A stretch of DNA of 64,000 nt from Amaricoccus solimangrovi (lineage in GTDB: Bacteria > Pseudomonadota > Alphaproteobacteria > Rhodobacterales > Rhodobacteraceae): the NCBI RefSeq assembly GCF_006385685.1, contig NZ_VFRP01000001.1, forward strand, positions 1 to 64,000, written 5' to 3'. Positions 1 through 7,728 of this stretch are shown here, in pieces; positions within the stretch are counted from its first letter, which is position 1, and each line of letters opens with the position of its first letter. The translations under genes were made by a program, and so were the position numbers. The notes beneath the pieces are model-generated. The model made no database searches and was not told where the DNA came from. It saw nothing but the letters and a program-made list of their open reading frames with translations.

Positions 1-462
1 GTTGCCCTCGCCCGTCATGATGTTGGCGAAGTTGTCGCCGTGAAAAGTGTTGACGGCCGCGTCGCCCAGATAGGGGTTGGGGAACACCTCGTACGGGTCG
101 CTGTCGATGGTGACGATCATCGCGACCGCCGAGAGCGCCGTTGGCGGTCCGTCGGGGAAATGGAAGTAGGTCTTCCCGCCCGCGTCGAACACCACAACAT
201 CCACCGCCGGACCGGTTGGAACGATGACGCCGGCGACGCTAATTCCCGCCTGAACCGTGCCGCTGCCGACATAGGTCAGGGAACTTCCGTCGAAAGTGCT
301 GATTCCGCTGTCAGCGTTGCTCAGTGTGCCTTCGTTGTCGGCGAGGGTTCCCGTGGTCTGCGCACTGAACGTTGAAAGCAGCAAGGTATTCTGGCCGGAT
401 AACAGATCAGGAGCGATCAAGGGTCCATTGTAACTACGCACACCTATGCTGGCGGTAGGCAT
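1..462 (-). CDS. Partial RTX-like secreted protein, N-terminal part
   Basis: An open frame reads from an ATG at 462 leftwards off the window edge, 154 codons without a stop. A purine-rich ribosome site (AAGGGAAGGG) lies just upstream. The product is rich in Gly, Ser, Thr, Asn and Asp and has no obvious classical signal peptide. Its last visible residues, FHGDNFANIMTGEGN, look like the first turn of a Ca2+-binding RTX nonapeptide array. This is the usual lead-in of type I-secreted alphaproteobacterial RTX proteins, some of which carry a Hint domain further on. The rest of the protein is outside the window, so the effector domain is unknown. A second RTX gene follows 0.6 kb away on the other strand. 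Confidence 0.6.
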   Translation of the reverse strand, partial: MPTASIGVRSYNGPLIAPDLLSGQNTLLLSTFSAQTTGTLADNEGTLSNADSGISTFDGSSLTYVGSGTVQAGISVAGVIVPTGPAVDVVVFDAGGKTYFHFPDGPPTALSAVAMIVTIDSDPYEVFPNPYLGDAAVNTFHGDNFANIMTGEGN

Positions 463-545
463 GTGAATCCCTTCCCTTTTGATCTTATATTTTATAATGA
501 TTGCCACTTTATGGATTTATATCCGCAGAGGCCTAGAATTCGTAC
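463..545 (-). promoter_or_regulatory. AT-rich probable promoter of the partial RTX-like gene
   Basis: These 80 bases are strikingly AT-rich in an otherwise GC-rich window. On the minus strand they contain CATTATAAAATATAAG, which could supply a -10 element, immediately before the ribosome site of the gene starting at 462. No clear -35 box can be assigned. The assignment rests on position and composition only. Confidence 0.35.
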
Positions 546-667
546 CATGTACTCGTGCGACGTGTCAATTACTCGATTGTGGATTTCGTGACCGAGGAGC
601 GCCACCGCCAAGTTCGGCGACGAACATCTCCACCGCGCCGGGGCCGGGCTGCTGACCGACTGGTATT

Positions 668-823
668 ATGGGGATGCACATCTTCCGGCCGGAAACATCG
701 GGGGCGCTGACCTTCGTCCTTCGATGGGACGTGACCTCCGGCGTCGCCCGGGACGACATCCGCCGGCTTGACGAGCTCGAACTCTGGTCAATGCCCTCCG
801 TGGATTTCGGAGCCGTGAGCTAG
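668..823 (+). CDS. Possible small orphan ORF or C-terminal gene remnant
   Basis: A 51-codon frame starts at ATG 668 and ends at TAG 823. The product begins MGMHIFRPETSGALTF and has a balanced, protein-like composition, unlike the Arg/Pro-rich shadow frames around it. An in-frame TGA lies shortly upstream and there is no good ribosome site, so it may be the tail of a decayed gene. Supporting a real 3' end, a perfect 13-bp hairpin begins 5 bases after the stop. I do not recognise the family. Confidence 0.22.
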   Translation: MGMHIFRPETSGALTFVLRWDVTSGVARDDIRRLDELELWSMPSVDFGAVS

Positions 824-828
824 CAACC

Positions 829-865
829 GGCCCCCGGCGCGACTGCTCAACCCGCGCCGGGGGCC
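829..865. terminator. Perfect 13-bp inverted repeat, probable terminator
   Basis: GGCCCCCGGCGCG at 829-841 and its exact complement CGCGCCGGGGGCC at 853-865 flank an 11-base loop. The stem is long and nearly all G:C. No T-run follows on the plus strand, so it is either a factor-assisted terminator or a structured mRNA end. It sits 5 bases after the stop of the small ORF ending at 823. Confidence 0.5.
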
Positions 866-1054
866 TGACCAGGCATCCGGCAGAGGTGCCCGGGCGGCTG
901 GCTGCGGGATCTGACCCGCTTCTTCGCAGGCGCGTCAATGAGTCGGTTGGCGCCGGGGCGTCAGTGGCCGGTCGCCGTGATGCAATTTCGTCTTGCTTGT
1001 TGCGAACTACCGAGAATTATTAGCGCCGGGGAGAAAATTGGTAGGGGAATCATT

Positions 1055-1921
1055 GTGGCCACTCTGACCATCGAATCCGATGATGTCGGGTTCGACATCA
1101 GCGCCATTGACTTCAGCGGTCTGTACTACGCCGAGAACGTGCGCGCGACGTCGGTCCGGTATGAGCTCGTTTACGGCAACGGTGCCTATGACGAATTTCG
1201 CGGTCACGGCTTCCGATACAACGATAACCTCGAGCCCACGGCCGGGACAGTTTCACAGTATCGGACCTACTTCTCCGGCATGCTCGCGACGGCGACCGGC
1301 CTCGAGATCGGCGCGACGGACATTCGGGACGCGGCCCAGACGTTCTCCACGCGAGATGACCTCCGGGTGATAAGCGACGCCTTTCACGGCGATGATCTCT
1401 TTGAGGGAGGCGGTGGCCGTGACCGCCTTCGCGGATATGATGGGGATGACACTCTCCGAGGTGGAAACGGTTGGGACAGCTTGTTCGGAGCCGAGGGCGA
1501 CGACGCGCTTCAGGGGGGATCGGGCAAGGACAGGCTCTACGGAAACGAGGGGAACGATACGCTCGTCGGCGGCAGGGGCGCGGATTTCCTGCTCGGCAAG
1601 GACGGCGCGGACATCTTTCGGTTCGATGCGAAGCTCTCGAAAGCCAATCTCGACAAGATCAGTGATTTCGTCCACGCGGAAGATACGATCCAGCTCGCTC
1701 AGGATGTCTTTGACGATGAGGGCGATCTCGGGCAGCTCGACAAGAAAGCTCTCTACAGGGGCGCCGAAGCCCACGACTCGACCGACCGGGTTATCCATGA
1801 TTCGACCACCGGGGCGCTCTATTTCGATCCCGATGGGACGGGCGACGCCGCGCAGATCCAGTTCGCAGTGCTCGGCCGAGGAATCGAGATCACGACGGGT
1901 GATTTCCAGATCATCACGTAG
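1055..1921 (+). CDS. RTX calcium-binding protein, type I secretion substrate
   Basis: The frame is open from 938, but the GTG at 1055 is preferred: it follows a GGTAGGGGA ribosome site, and the extra N-terminus read from 938 is unlike a protein start. The product is 288 aa. Residues 1-105 form an unrecognised N-terminal domain with no signal peptide. About five GGxGxDxLx nonapeptide repeats follow at roughly residues 110-185 (for example GDDTLRGGNG and GNDTLVGGRG). The C-terminal part has ADIFRFDA and KISDF signatures seen in serralysin-like secretion tails. RTX repeats bind Ca2+ and drive folding after export through an ABC/HlyD/TolC channel. No transporter genes are visible here. The enzymatic role, if any, is unknown. 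Confidence 0.8.
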   Translation: MATLTIESDDVGFDISAIDFSGLYYAENVRATSVRYELVYGNGAYDEFRGHGFRYNDNLEPTAGTVSQYRTYFSGMLATATGLEIGATDIRDAAQTFSTRDDLRVISDAFHGDDLFEGGGGRDRLRGYDGDDTLRGGNGWDSLFGAEGDDALQGGSGKDRLYGNEGNDTLVGGRGADFLLGKDGADIFRFDAKLSKANLDKISDFVHAEDTIQLAQDVFDDEGDLGQLDKKALYRGAEAHDSTDRVIHDSTTGALYFDPDGTGDAAQIQFAVLGRGIEITTGDFQIIT

Positions 1922-2026
1922 GTCTCTCGCGTGAATCACGGCGCGGAGCCGATGACGGTCCGCCTTGAAGTCACCCGTCCTGCTTCGCGCCGCGCGCCAC
2001 GATCCGGAGTGGCACCGCATCCCCGC

Positions 2027-2176
2027 TCACAGAGGCTCCATCCGCTCGCAGGCCTTCGGGAGCTTGTCGGGACTCTCCGCGTAAAGCACCCGGGGCGCGA
2101 ATCCGGGGCATCCGTAGCCGGCAACGCGGTGGCCCGGCAGCTTTTCGGTCTGGGTGGGCACTGGCGGAAGAGCCAT
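2027..2176 (-). CDS. Short hypothetical protein or C-terminal fragment beside the IS
   Basis: A 49-aa frame runs from ATG 2176 to TGA 2027-2029. It ends with a protein-like stretch containing GYGCPGFAPRVLYAESPDK and two cysteines. The same frame stays open upstream of the ATG towards the transposase remnant, reading through Pro/Ala/Ser-rich codons. It could therefore be the tail of a gene whose beginning was displaced when the IS inserted. No family is recognised and no strong ribosome site is seen. Confidence 0.3.
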   Translation of the reverse strand: MALPPVPTQTEKLPGHRVAGYGCPGFAPRVLYAESPDKLPKACERMEPL

Positions 2177-2235
2177 TGTACTGCTTATTGGGGCAGCTGG
2201 AGGAGCTATGGTTGAATCTGGGTAATGGCGCTCGA

Positions 2236-3670
2236 TCAGGCGGCGCGGCTTTCGGCATCGATCGTGGCGACGCCGTCGGTGAATTTGACACCTTCGATGA
2301 CGCGGGACAACTGGTTGCGGCCGTTCAGCTTGCGCCAGGTCTTCGAAGCCGCGCGGACCAGAGTGAACACCATGAGCCGAGCGGTCTTTTGCGAGAGCGC
2401 GCCCTTGGTCCGGACGGTGCGATGCCGGACGGTCGGGAACACGCTCTCGATCGGGTTCGAGGTTCGCAGATGCTCCCAGTGCTCGGCCGGGAAGTCGTAG
2501 AAAGCGAGCAGCGCCTCGGTGTCCTTGGTCAGGCAGACGACACCGCGCGCGTATTTGGCGTCGTATTTCTCCTTGAAGGTCTCGAGCGCCGCGAGCGCCG
2601 CCGCCCGGGTCTCCGCATGGGAGATCTCGCGCAGGTCCGCGGTGACGGCGGGCCGCATGGATTTCGGGAAGTGGTTGAGCACGTTCGAGGCCTTGTGGAA
2701 CCAGCAGCGCTGGTGACGCGTGCCGGGAAAGACCTCGTCCATGGCCTTCCGTTCGGGCATTCCTTCGGACCGGTGGCAGTCATGCCCTCACCCCAAGGCG
2801 CCGTCGCCCACGGCCAGTTCCGGCGGTCCGAGCCGGTCGCGCAAGCGATCGGACCGTCCGGTGGACGGTTCGAAGGCGACGGACGCGAGCCCGCGCGCCT
2901 TGAGGTCAACCAGCAGTTCGCGCCAGCGTCTCGCGCGCTCTCACGCACCCCGACCTGGAAGCCTACCAACTCCTTCTTGCCTTCCGGCGTCGCCCCGAGA
3001 ACGACCAGCATGCAGTCGGCGACCGGCTCCATCCGGGCCTGGAGGTAGATGCCGTCGGCCTCAGGTGAGCCCATGAACGCTATATGTCCGAGTGAGTGGG
3101 CGAACGACGTAGCGGCGCGCGGAGAGATCGCGACGTTGCCAACGGTCGTAGTCATCCTGCCAACTCGCCGTGAGGCGCGAGATCGCGCCCGGCGACAGGT
3201 TCGGCGCGTCCGCCCCGAGCAGCGCGGTCAGGTTCGGCCCGCTCGCTCGAACCCGTGGCGCTCGGGGCCTCACCCTGGAAATCCCCGGTCGAGATGCCGC
3301 GCAGGTAGAGAACCGGCAGCAGCGTATCGAGGCTGCGCGAGCGCCGCGCCCATCGAGGCAGGATGCTGGAGGTGAAGCGGATCTTCTCCTCGTCGGGCAC
3401 CTCCCTGGCGCGATCACGCACCTTCTGGCGCCGCACCGGGATCGGGCCGATCCCGGTCTGGATCGTCCGCTCCGGTCCCGCGCCATGGTGAACGACACGC
3501 TGGCGCCCATCGGCGAGCCGCTCCTCGGAAAATTGGGCGACGAAGCTGGCCGCCTCCGCCCTGAGCGCGGCGCAAAGCATCTGGCGCGCTCCTTCGCGCG
3601 CGATCTCGCTCAGCGGATCAAGAATGGCTCCGGGCTGGCGAAGCGCGGCAATCGTGGTATCGTCTTTCAT
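2236..3670 (-). pseudogene. IS256-family transposase, disrupted by several frameshifts
   Basis: Read on the minus strand, IS256-type transposase sequence is continuous in homology but spread over three frames. The N-terminus (from MKDDTTIAALRQ at 3670, with ISTGDFQ) is in one frame. A middle part (LGADAPNLSPGAISRLTASW) is in a second. A part with ADGIYLQARMEP and ATPEGKKELVGFQ is in a third. The C-terminal 174 aa (ending at 2236) carry DEVFPGTRHQRCWFHK, FYDFPAEHWEHLRTSNPIES and TVRHRTVRTKGALS. These are conserved IS256/MULE-type DDE transposase motifs. At least three frame breaks mean no full-length enzyme can be made. Residues near the first break also look like inserted sequence. Confidence 0.85.
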
Positions 3671-3712
3671 AGGCGTATCGTTCCATCTGGAAGTTCTGGC
3701 AGGCTTCAGCAC
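2236..3712 (-). mobile_element. IS256-like insertion sequence remnant
   Basis: This is the body of the element defined by the frameshifted transposase. I could not identify convincing terminal inverted repeats or an 8-9 bp target duplication, so the ends are approximate. A lipoprotein gene on the right (from 4008) loses its expected tail at about 3740, and an open-ended fragment lies on the left (2027-2176). Both are consistent with an insertion that broke resident genes. Confidence 0.55.
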
Positions 3713-4008
3713 CCGCCACGATACGCCGCCTCCTCAGGCCCCATCACCCATTTTCGGCCATAGCTCGCCAATTCGGGGCTGAAGCGAGCCTGCTCTGCAT
3801 ATACGACACCGCTGTCTCGCTCGATCGTCTTGATCTGGATGTTCCTAGTTGCGAAGTATTGAACCAAATCTGCCCAGACTTGGTCCTCGGAGCGGTCCAC
3901 AACGGTGCTATTCTGGAAGTCAGTTTGAACACCAGGCGTTACGCATCCAGAGAGAAGCAGAGCCGAAGCTGGCCTGGCGAACCACCGACATTTCCTTGCG
4001 CGACGCAA
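3706..4008 (-). CDS. Lipoprotein, probably truncated at its C-terminus by the IS
   Basis: A 100-aa product starts at TTG 4008. The N-terminus is Arg-rich, followed by a hydrophobic stretch ending in the lipobox LLSGC, so it should be a lipidated envelope protein. The mature part reads TPGVQTDFQNSTVVDRSED and then a helix/strand pattern like small alphaproteobacterial lipoproteins of unknown function. The last dozen residues (about WVMGPEEAAYRGGC) run up to the IS256 remnant and are probably junk added by the insertion. The base composition is lower in GC than the neighbours. Whether it is still expressed is unknown. Confidence 0.5.
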   Translation of the reverse strand: MRRARKCRWFARPASALLLSGCVTPGVQTDFQNSTVVDRSEDQVWADLVQYFATRNIQIKTIERDSGVVYAEQARFSPELASYGRKWVMGPEEAAYRGGC

Positions 4009-4192
4009 GTTGCTTTAGCCTACCGAGCGCGCCGACGCTCCGCCGGTTACAGCCAAAGCGATAACTCACTTAAATCGCAGGCACGGGTATTGGACCAGGT
4101 TTCCTGGTCAAGGAACGCACTTTGCGATACAATTGCGCCTCTGGAGGGGTCGCCAACCCTTCCCTGGGGCGCTGGTGAGACGCGCGCCTCCG

Positions 4193-4357
4193 CTAGCGTC
4201 CCTCGTCCTCGAGGATCTCCATCAGCCAGTGGCGCACCTCGAGAAGCTCATCCATCGACACGATCCCCTCGGCGCCCGCCAGCCGCTCGGCGATGATTTC
4301 CTCGAGAAGCGCGAGCAGCTTCAGCACGGGTGATACCTGGGCGGGCGGGATGGCCAT
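4193..4357 (-). CDS. Small helical protein downstream of the antitoxin
   Basis: A 54-aa frame starts at ATG 4357, 23 bases after the antitoxin stop, and ends at 4193. The sequence is strongly amphipathic and acidic, with MDELLEVRHWLMEILEDEGR at the C-terminus. It looks mostly alpha-helical. Only a weak GAGG ribosome site precedes it, so it may be translated from the same mRNA as the antitoxin. No family is recognised. An accessory component of the toxin-antitoxin operon is possible but unproven. Confidence 0.45.
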   Translation of the reverse strand: MAIPPAQVSPVLKLLALLEEIIAERLAGAEGIVSMDELLEVRHWLMEILEDEGR

Positions 4358-4380
4358 GCTCCGGCCTCTTGCGCGGGCGC

Positions 4381-4680
4381 CTACACGGCGACCTCCCGGC
4401 TCTTTGGTTCGACGCCGACCTTGATGTCGAGCGCCCTGGTGAGCGCGAGGCGCGCACTGAACTTGGGGGCGCTGGTCCCGTCGATCGCGGTAGAGAGCGT
4501 CGGGCGGCCGATGCCGGCGGCCCGGGCGATCGGGGCAAGCCCGCGCGCGCGGGCGACGATCCCGAGGGCGTGGGCGGGACGGGCCGCCTCCCCGCTCTCG
4601 AAAGCGTCGGAGAGAAGGATCGCCTCCGCCTGGGGCGTGTCGACACAGGGGGCGGGGTAAAGGGGTTCGAGACGTCGCAT
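4381..4680 (-). CDS. HigA-like addiction-module antidote protein
   Basis: This is a 99-aa product with ATG 4680 preceded by a perfect AGGAGG at good spacing. The central region (ALGIVARARGLAPIARAAGI, then GRPTLSTAIDG) matches the helix-turn-helix of the COG3636 'putative addiction module antidote' family. Those proteins bind a HigB/RelE-like toxin and repress their own operon. The start codon overlaps the last base of the upstream toxin stop (TGATG), the usual toxin-then-antidote order and coupling. The frame is intact although the toxin is broken, so it may persist as an orphan regulator or neutralise toxins encoded elsewhere. Confidence 0.7.
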   Translation of the reverse strand: MRRLEPLYPAPCVDTPQAEAILLSDAFESGEAARPAHALGIVARARGLAPIARAAGIGRPTLSTAIDGTSAPKFSARLALTRALDIKVGVEPKSREVAV

Positions 4681-4942
4681 CAGACCTCCTCGGCCAGCTT
4701 CCCGGCCTTTTCCGTGTCGCGCTTCCGGGACGATTTGTCGCCATCGCGGAGCAGGGTGACCAGCACTTCCCGGGCTGGACGAAACAGGCCCGATGGGCCG
4801 GTATGGCCGACCCGCTCTCGCCGACAACGGTCCCAGACCCGGTGGCTCTCCCCGCGGGCTGGCCTGAACCCGACGATCCGGGTGGCGGGCCGGGCCGAAA
4901 CCTCGATCTGGCAAGGCCTGTAACGTGCAAGGTCTGTCTCAC
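4680..4942 (-). pseudogene. HigB/RelE-like toxin gene, frameshifted
   Basis: Just upstream of the antidote, the frame ending at 4680 gives EVLVTLLRDGDKSSRKRD and then an AEEV terminus. This is the conserved C-terminus of the HigB/RelE-type 'addiction module killer' family. The preceding conserved piece, equivalent to YRVYFVQ.GK, appears as HRACFVQPGK in a different frame. No good start codon remains: an in-frame TGA lies at about 4958. I infer a toxin inactivated by at least one frameshift and N-terminal decay. The TGA overlaps the antidote ATG by one base. Confidence 0.55.
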
Positions 4943-5176
4943 AGGCTCGCCTCCGTCAAGCCATCTGTAAGCAGGAATTACATGGCGGATGCGAATGCGT
5001 TCGCCGGGGCGCCGCTGACCGGCGGAGATCGCCTCGGTGTCCGAGGATGCCGCGTGCCAGGGACGGGTCCGGCCCCCCTTGGGTGGGAGCCGACCTGACC
5101 CGCCCTTCGCCGCTGCGAGCGCGAAGGCTTCGTTTCCACACCATCGGCGCGAGAATTTCGGCGGCCGACGAGGCGG

Positions 5177-5353
5177 CTAAAGGAGCAGGAGCGGAAGCGC
5201 GACCAGGGCCGTCGCGGTCGCCGCGCAGACGAGCCAGAAGCCCGCGCGGTTCCAGAAGGGCGACGTCGTATAGCACGCGCCGCAGGATTCGGCGCCGAGC
5301 CGCATGTGATGGCCGCAGTATCCACAGCGGAACAGCCGTGTATTTCCAAACAT
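5177..5353 (-). CDS. Small zinc-ribbon membrane protein
   Basis: A 58-aa frame starts at ATG 5353 (after GGGGAT) and ends at TAG 5177. The N-terminal half has two Cys pairs, CGYC at residues 10-13 and CGAC at 24-27, a classic zinc-ribbon spacing with HH between them. The C-terminal half (WLVCAATATALVALPLLLL, about residues 40-58) is a single transmembrane helix running to the end. This predicts a tail-anchored or single-pass inner-membrane protein with a cytoplasmic zinc ribbon. Function is unknown. Flanking DNA for 200-300 bases on each side shows no other gene. Confidence 0.6.
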   Translation of the reverse strand: MFGNTRLFRCGYCGHHMRLGAESCGACYTTSPFWNRAGFWLVCAATATALVALPLLLL

Positions 5354-5657
5354 CCGGATTCATCCCCAAATCGAGGTCCGCGAATTCCATGAAAGGGGGG
5401 GTGCCCTCAGTTAAAGGCACCGGGGCCGATTCGATCAACAGGATTGTTCCCGCGCGTGCGAACGCGATCCCCCCGGAGGCCGATACGCCGGAAGGAACCG
5501 GGCGGACCGCAGATGCGATTCGTCGCTCCGGTTCCATGCCCGCGCCGACCGCGCCGCGCACGCGATCGTGACGAGGCCTCCGGCCGCTGTCATCGTATCG
5601 CGACCTGGCGGCGGTATCCCTCGCCGACCAGATGCTTCGGGTTCAGGAGAGAACCGC
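5354..5657. other. Intergenic stretch without a supported gene
   Basis: About 300 bases lie between the zinc-ribbon gene and the next small gene. Open frames exist on both strands but are Arg/Pro/Ala-rich shadows without a ribosome site or a recognisable motif. No repeat or strong hairpin was noticed. Confidence 0.4.
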
Positions 5658-5828
5658 ATGCGAGAACCTGAGGAAAACCGCCTCGGCGCGGAGGCGCGCC
5701 GTCGCCGCGCCTGGCCGACGAAGGCGGACCCGCGGCCCGAGCGCGCCGCCCTCGGCGCGGCGCGGCCGCCCCGGAGCGAGGAGGAGGCCTTCGCGGAGGC
5801 GCTCCTGCGCGCCGCCTGGGAGGAATGA
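5658..5828 (+). CDS. Small charged hypothetical protein
   Basis: A 56-aa frame starts at ATG 5658, preceded by an AGGAGAG ribosome site, and ends at TGA 5826-5828. The product is highly charged: an Arg-rich middle (AEARRRRAWPTK) and an acidic, helix-forming tail (SEEEAFAEALLRAAWEE). It has no membrane segment or cysteine. The ribosome site and the non-shadow C-terminus favour a real gene. No function can be assigned. It ends convergently with the glycosyltransferase that stops at 5887. Confidence 0.4.
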   Translation: MREPEENRLGAEARRRRAWPTKADPRPERAALGAARPPRSEEEAFAEALLRAAWEE

Positions 5829-5886
5829 CGACCCGGCGGGGCGGTGTCCCCACGTCCTGGCCTCGGAGAGCACAAGTGCCCGCCGG

Positions 5887-7725
5887 TCACGCGACCAGCT
5901 GGAACGCCCCGTCGACGGGAAGATGTTCCGTGCCGAACAGAGTCGCGAAGCGCGCGGCGAGCCGGACTTCCGCCCCCGGCGGGACCGCCCGGATCCCGTC
6001 GCCCGCGATCAGCATCGCGTAGGCGTTCGGCAGATCGCGCGGCGGGGCCGAGAAGGCCGGCCAGTGGAAGATCCCGATTTCCGCCCTCGGATGCTCCGCG
6101 ACCTCCGCCCGCATCCGCGCGAGAATCGCGGGATCGGTACAGTCTCCCGCCAGCAGGAAATCGAGCGCAACCGGACCGTCGGTCCATCCCAGCGCCTCCG
6201 GCGGCAGCGCGGCGTGGCGCCAGCGCCAGTCGGAGAGCGCCGGCCCGCCCGGTCTGTCGCGATCGGCGCGGGCGATCGCGAGATGGATCTGGCGCAGGCC
6301 GTGGCGCAGGCTCCGCGGATGCGTGGCCCCGGTCCGGGCCAGCGAGGTCTCGGCGTCGAGCACGAAGGCGAGAGGCGCGCGCGGCGGGATCGTGGCGACC
6401 GCCTTCTCTCCCTTCGCGGCGCGCACCCGGTCGATGAAATCGCTATCCGCGCCCACCCGGACCGGATCCCAGGGGCCGAGTTCATGCGCGAGTTCCCGCC
6501 GGAAGAGGAAGGAGGAATGGCTCGGGAACAGGATCCGCCGGTCGAGCCGCCAGTTCGGCGTGACGCGCAGGTCGGGCCGGGAGCGGACTCCGTGGCAGCT
6601 GACCCCGGCGAGCCGTGTCTTCGACTTTCTCGTCAGGGTCTCGACCTGCTGTTCGATCTTCCGGGGATGTGACCAGACGTCGGCGTCGTGCGTGGTCACG
6701 AAGGCGCCGCTCGCCACCGCGAGGCCGCGATTGCGCGCGGCACAGGCGCCGGCGTTCGCGTTCTGGCGGATCACGCGGATACGCGGATCCTCCGCCGCGA
6801 GGGTCTCGGCGCGGGCCACGGTGCCGTCGGTCGAGCAATCGTCGACGACGAGAATCTCCAGGTCGCGGTAGCTCTGCTCCATCAGCGAACGCAGGGCGAC
6901 CTCCATGGTGGCCTCGGCGTTGTGGCAGGGCAGGATGACGCTCACCCGTCCCGCGTCGGAATTCGCGGGTGGCGCTTCCGAGGTCAGGTTGTCGAAGCCG
7001 AGCAGCCGCCCCGGATCGCGGCGGAGGAGCGGCGTGAGCCCCGCGCGGGAGAGGACCGCGTTCACGGCGGCGAGCCGTGCCTCGTCGTCCGCCTCATAGT
7101 TGGCGCGCGCCAGCTGGGCGTCGACGTCCCCGGATTCCTCGGCCAGCGCCGCGAAGACGCGGCGCGCGCCCTCGCGGTCGCCCATCGCCTCAAGGATGAA
7201 CCCCTCGCGCATGAGCCGGTCCGCGATGTCGCGCTGCCTCGGCAGGCCCTCCAGGGCGCGGCAGGCGGCGAGGGCCCGCGACCATTCGCCCGCGAAGGCG
7301 TACCAGGCGGAGAGTTCGGTCAGCGCGTCGTGGCGGTCGGTCCAGGCATGGGCCGGATCGGCGGCGATCCGTTCGAGTTCCGGCGCGGCGGTGGTCGACA
7401 GGCCGCGCCAGAGGTGATGGATCGCACGGCGGGCTTCCTCGCGTCGCGTCTGCTCCCCGCCATCGAGCTGCCCGGCCGCGAGCCGGGGTTCGAAGCGGAC
7501 CGGGGCGCGGCGGCGCATGAGCTGGACCACCCGGCGCATCGGTTCGGTGACGCGCCAGCCGAGGCTCTCCCGCGCGGCGGCGTGATGCGTCTCGAGCCGC
7601 CGGCCATAGGCGCGCAGCTCGGCAATCTCGGCCTCGGTGACGCGCTCGGCCTCCTCGAGCGCGGCGAGCCGTTCCGCGAGCAGCGCGCGTTCGAGCGCCG
7701 CGGGGGCTTGGGGATGGGCGGGCAT
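5887..7725 (-). CDS. Family 2 glycosyltransferase with helical N-terminal region
   Basis: The 612-aa product has a helical, coiled-coil-like N-terminal region (residues 1-60), including the SLGWRVTEPMRR segment often seen ahead of surface-glycan glycosyltransferases. A TPR-like helical region spans roughly 100-230, and a GT-A family 2 domain starts at about 261. The GT core shows VSVILPCHNAEATMEVALRS, the nucleotide-binding VVDDCSTDGT (293-302) and an intact DxD (DAD, 347-349). It should transfer a sugar from a nucleotide donor, probably for extracellular polysaccharide or lipopolysaccharide. ATG 7725 lies 3 bases after the stop of the upstream paralogue, so the two are co-transcribed. Donor and acceptor are unknown. 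Confidence 0.8.
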   Translation of the reverse strand: MPAHPQAPAALERALLAERLAALEEAERVTEAEIAELRAYGRRLETHHAAARESLGWRVTEPMRRVVQLMRRRAPVRFEPRLAAGQLDGGEQTRREEARRAIHHLWRGLSTTAAPELERIAADPAHAWTDRHDALTELSAWYAFAGEWSRALAACRALEGLPRQRDIADRLMREGFILEAMGDREGARRVFAALAEESGDVDAQLARANYEADDEARLAAVNAVLSRAGLTPLLRRDPGRLLGFDNLTSEAPPANSDAGRVSVILPCHNAEATMEVALRSLMEQSYRDLEILVVDDCSTDGTVARAETLAAEDPRIRVIRQNANAGACAARNRGLAVASGAFVTTHDADVWSHPRKIEQQVETLTRKSKTRLAGVSCHGVRSRPDLRVTPNWRLDRRILFPSHSSFLFRRELAHELGPWDPVRVGADSDFIDRVRAAKGEKAVATIPPRAPLAFVLDAETSLARTGATHPRSLRHGLRQIHLAIARADRDRPGGPALSDWRWRHAALPPEALGWTDGPVALDFLLAGDCTDPAILARMRAEVAEHPRAEIGIFHWPAFSAPPRDLPNAYAMLIAGDGIRAVPPGAEVRLAARFATLFGTEHLPVDGAFQLVA

Positions 7726-7728
7726 CGG

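Noticed and set aside
938-1054. Longer start for the RTX gene at ATG 938
   Set aside because: The extra 39 residues look non-coding; GTG 1055 has a ribosome site and starts the protein-like region.
2160-3760. Terminal inverted repeats or target duplication of the IS256 element
   Set aside because: Candidate ends share only short, gapped G-rich similarity; not enough to set boundaries.
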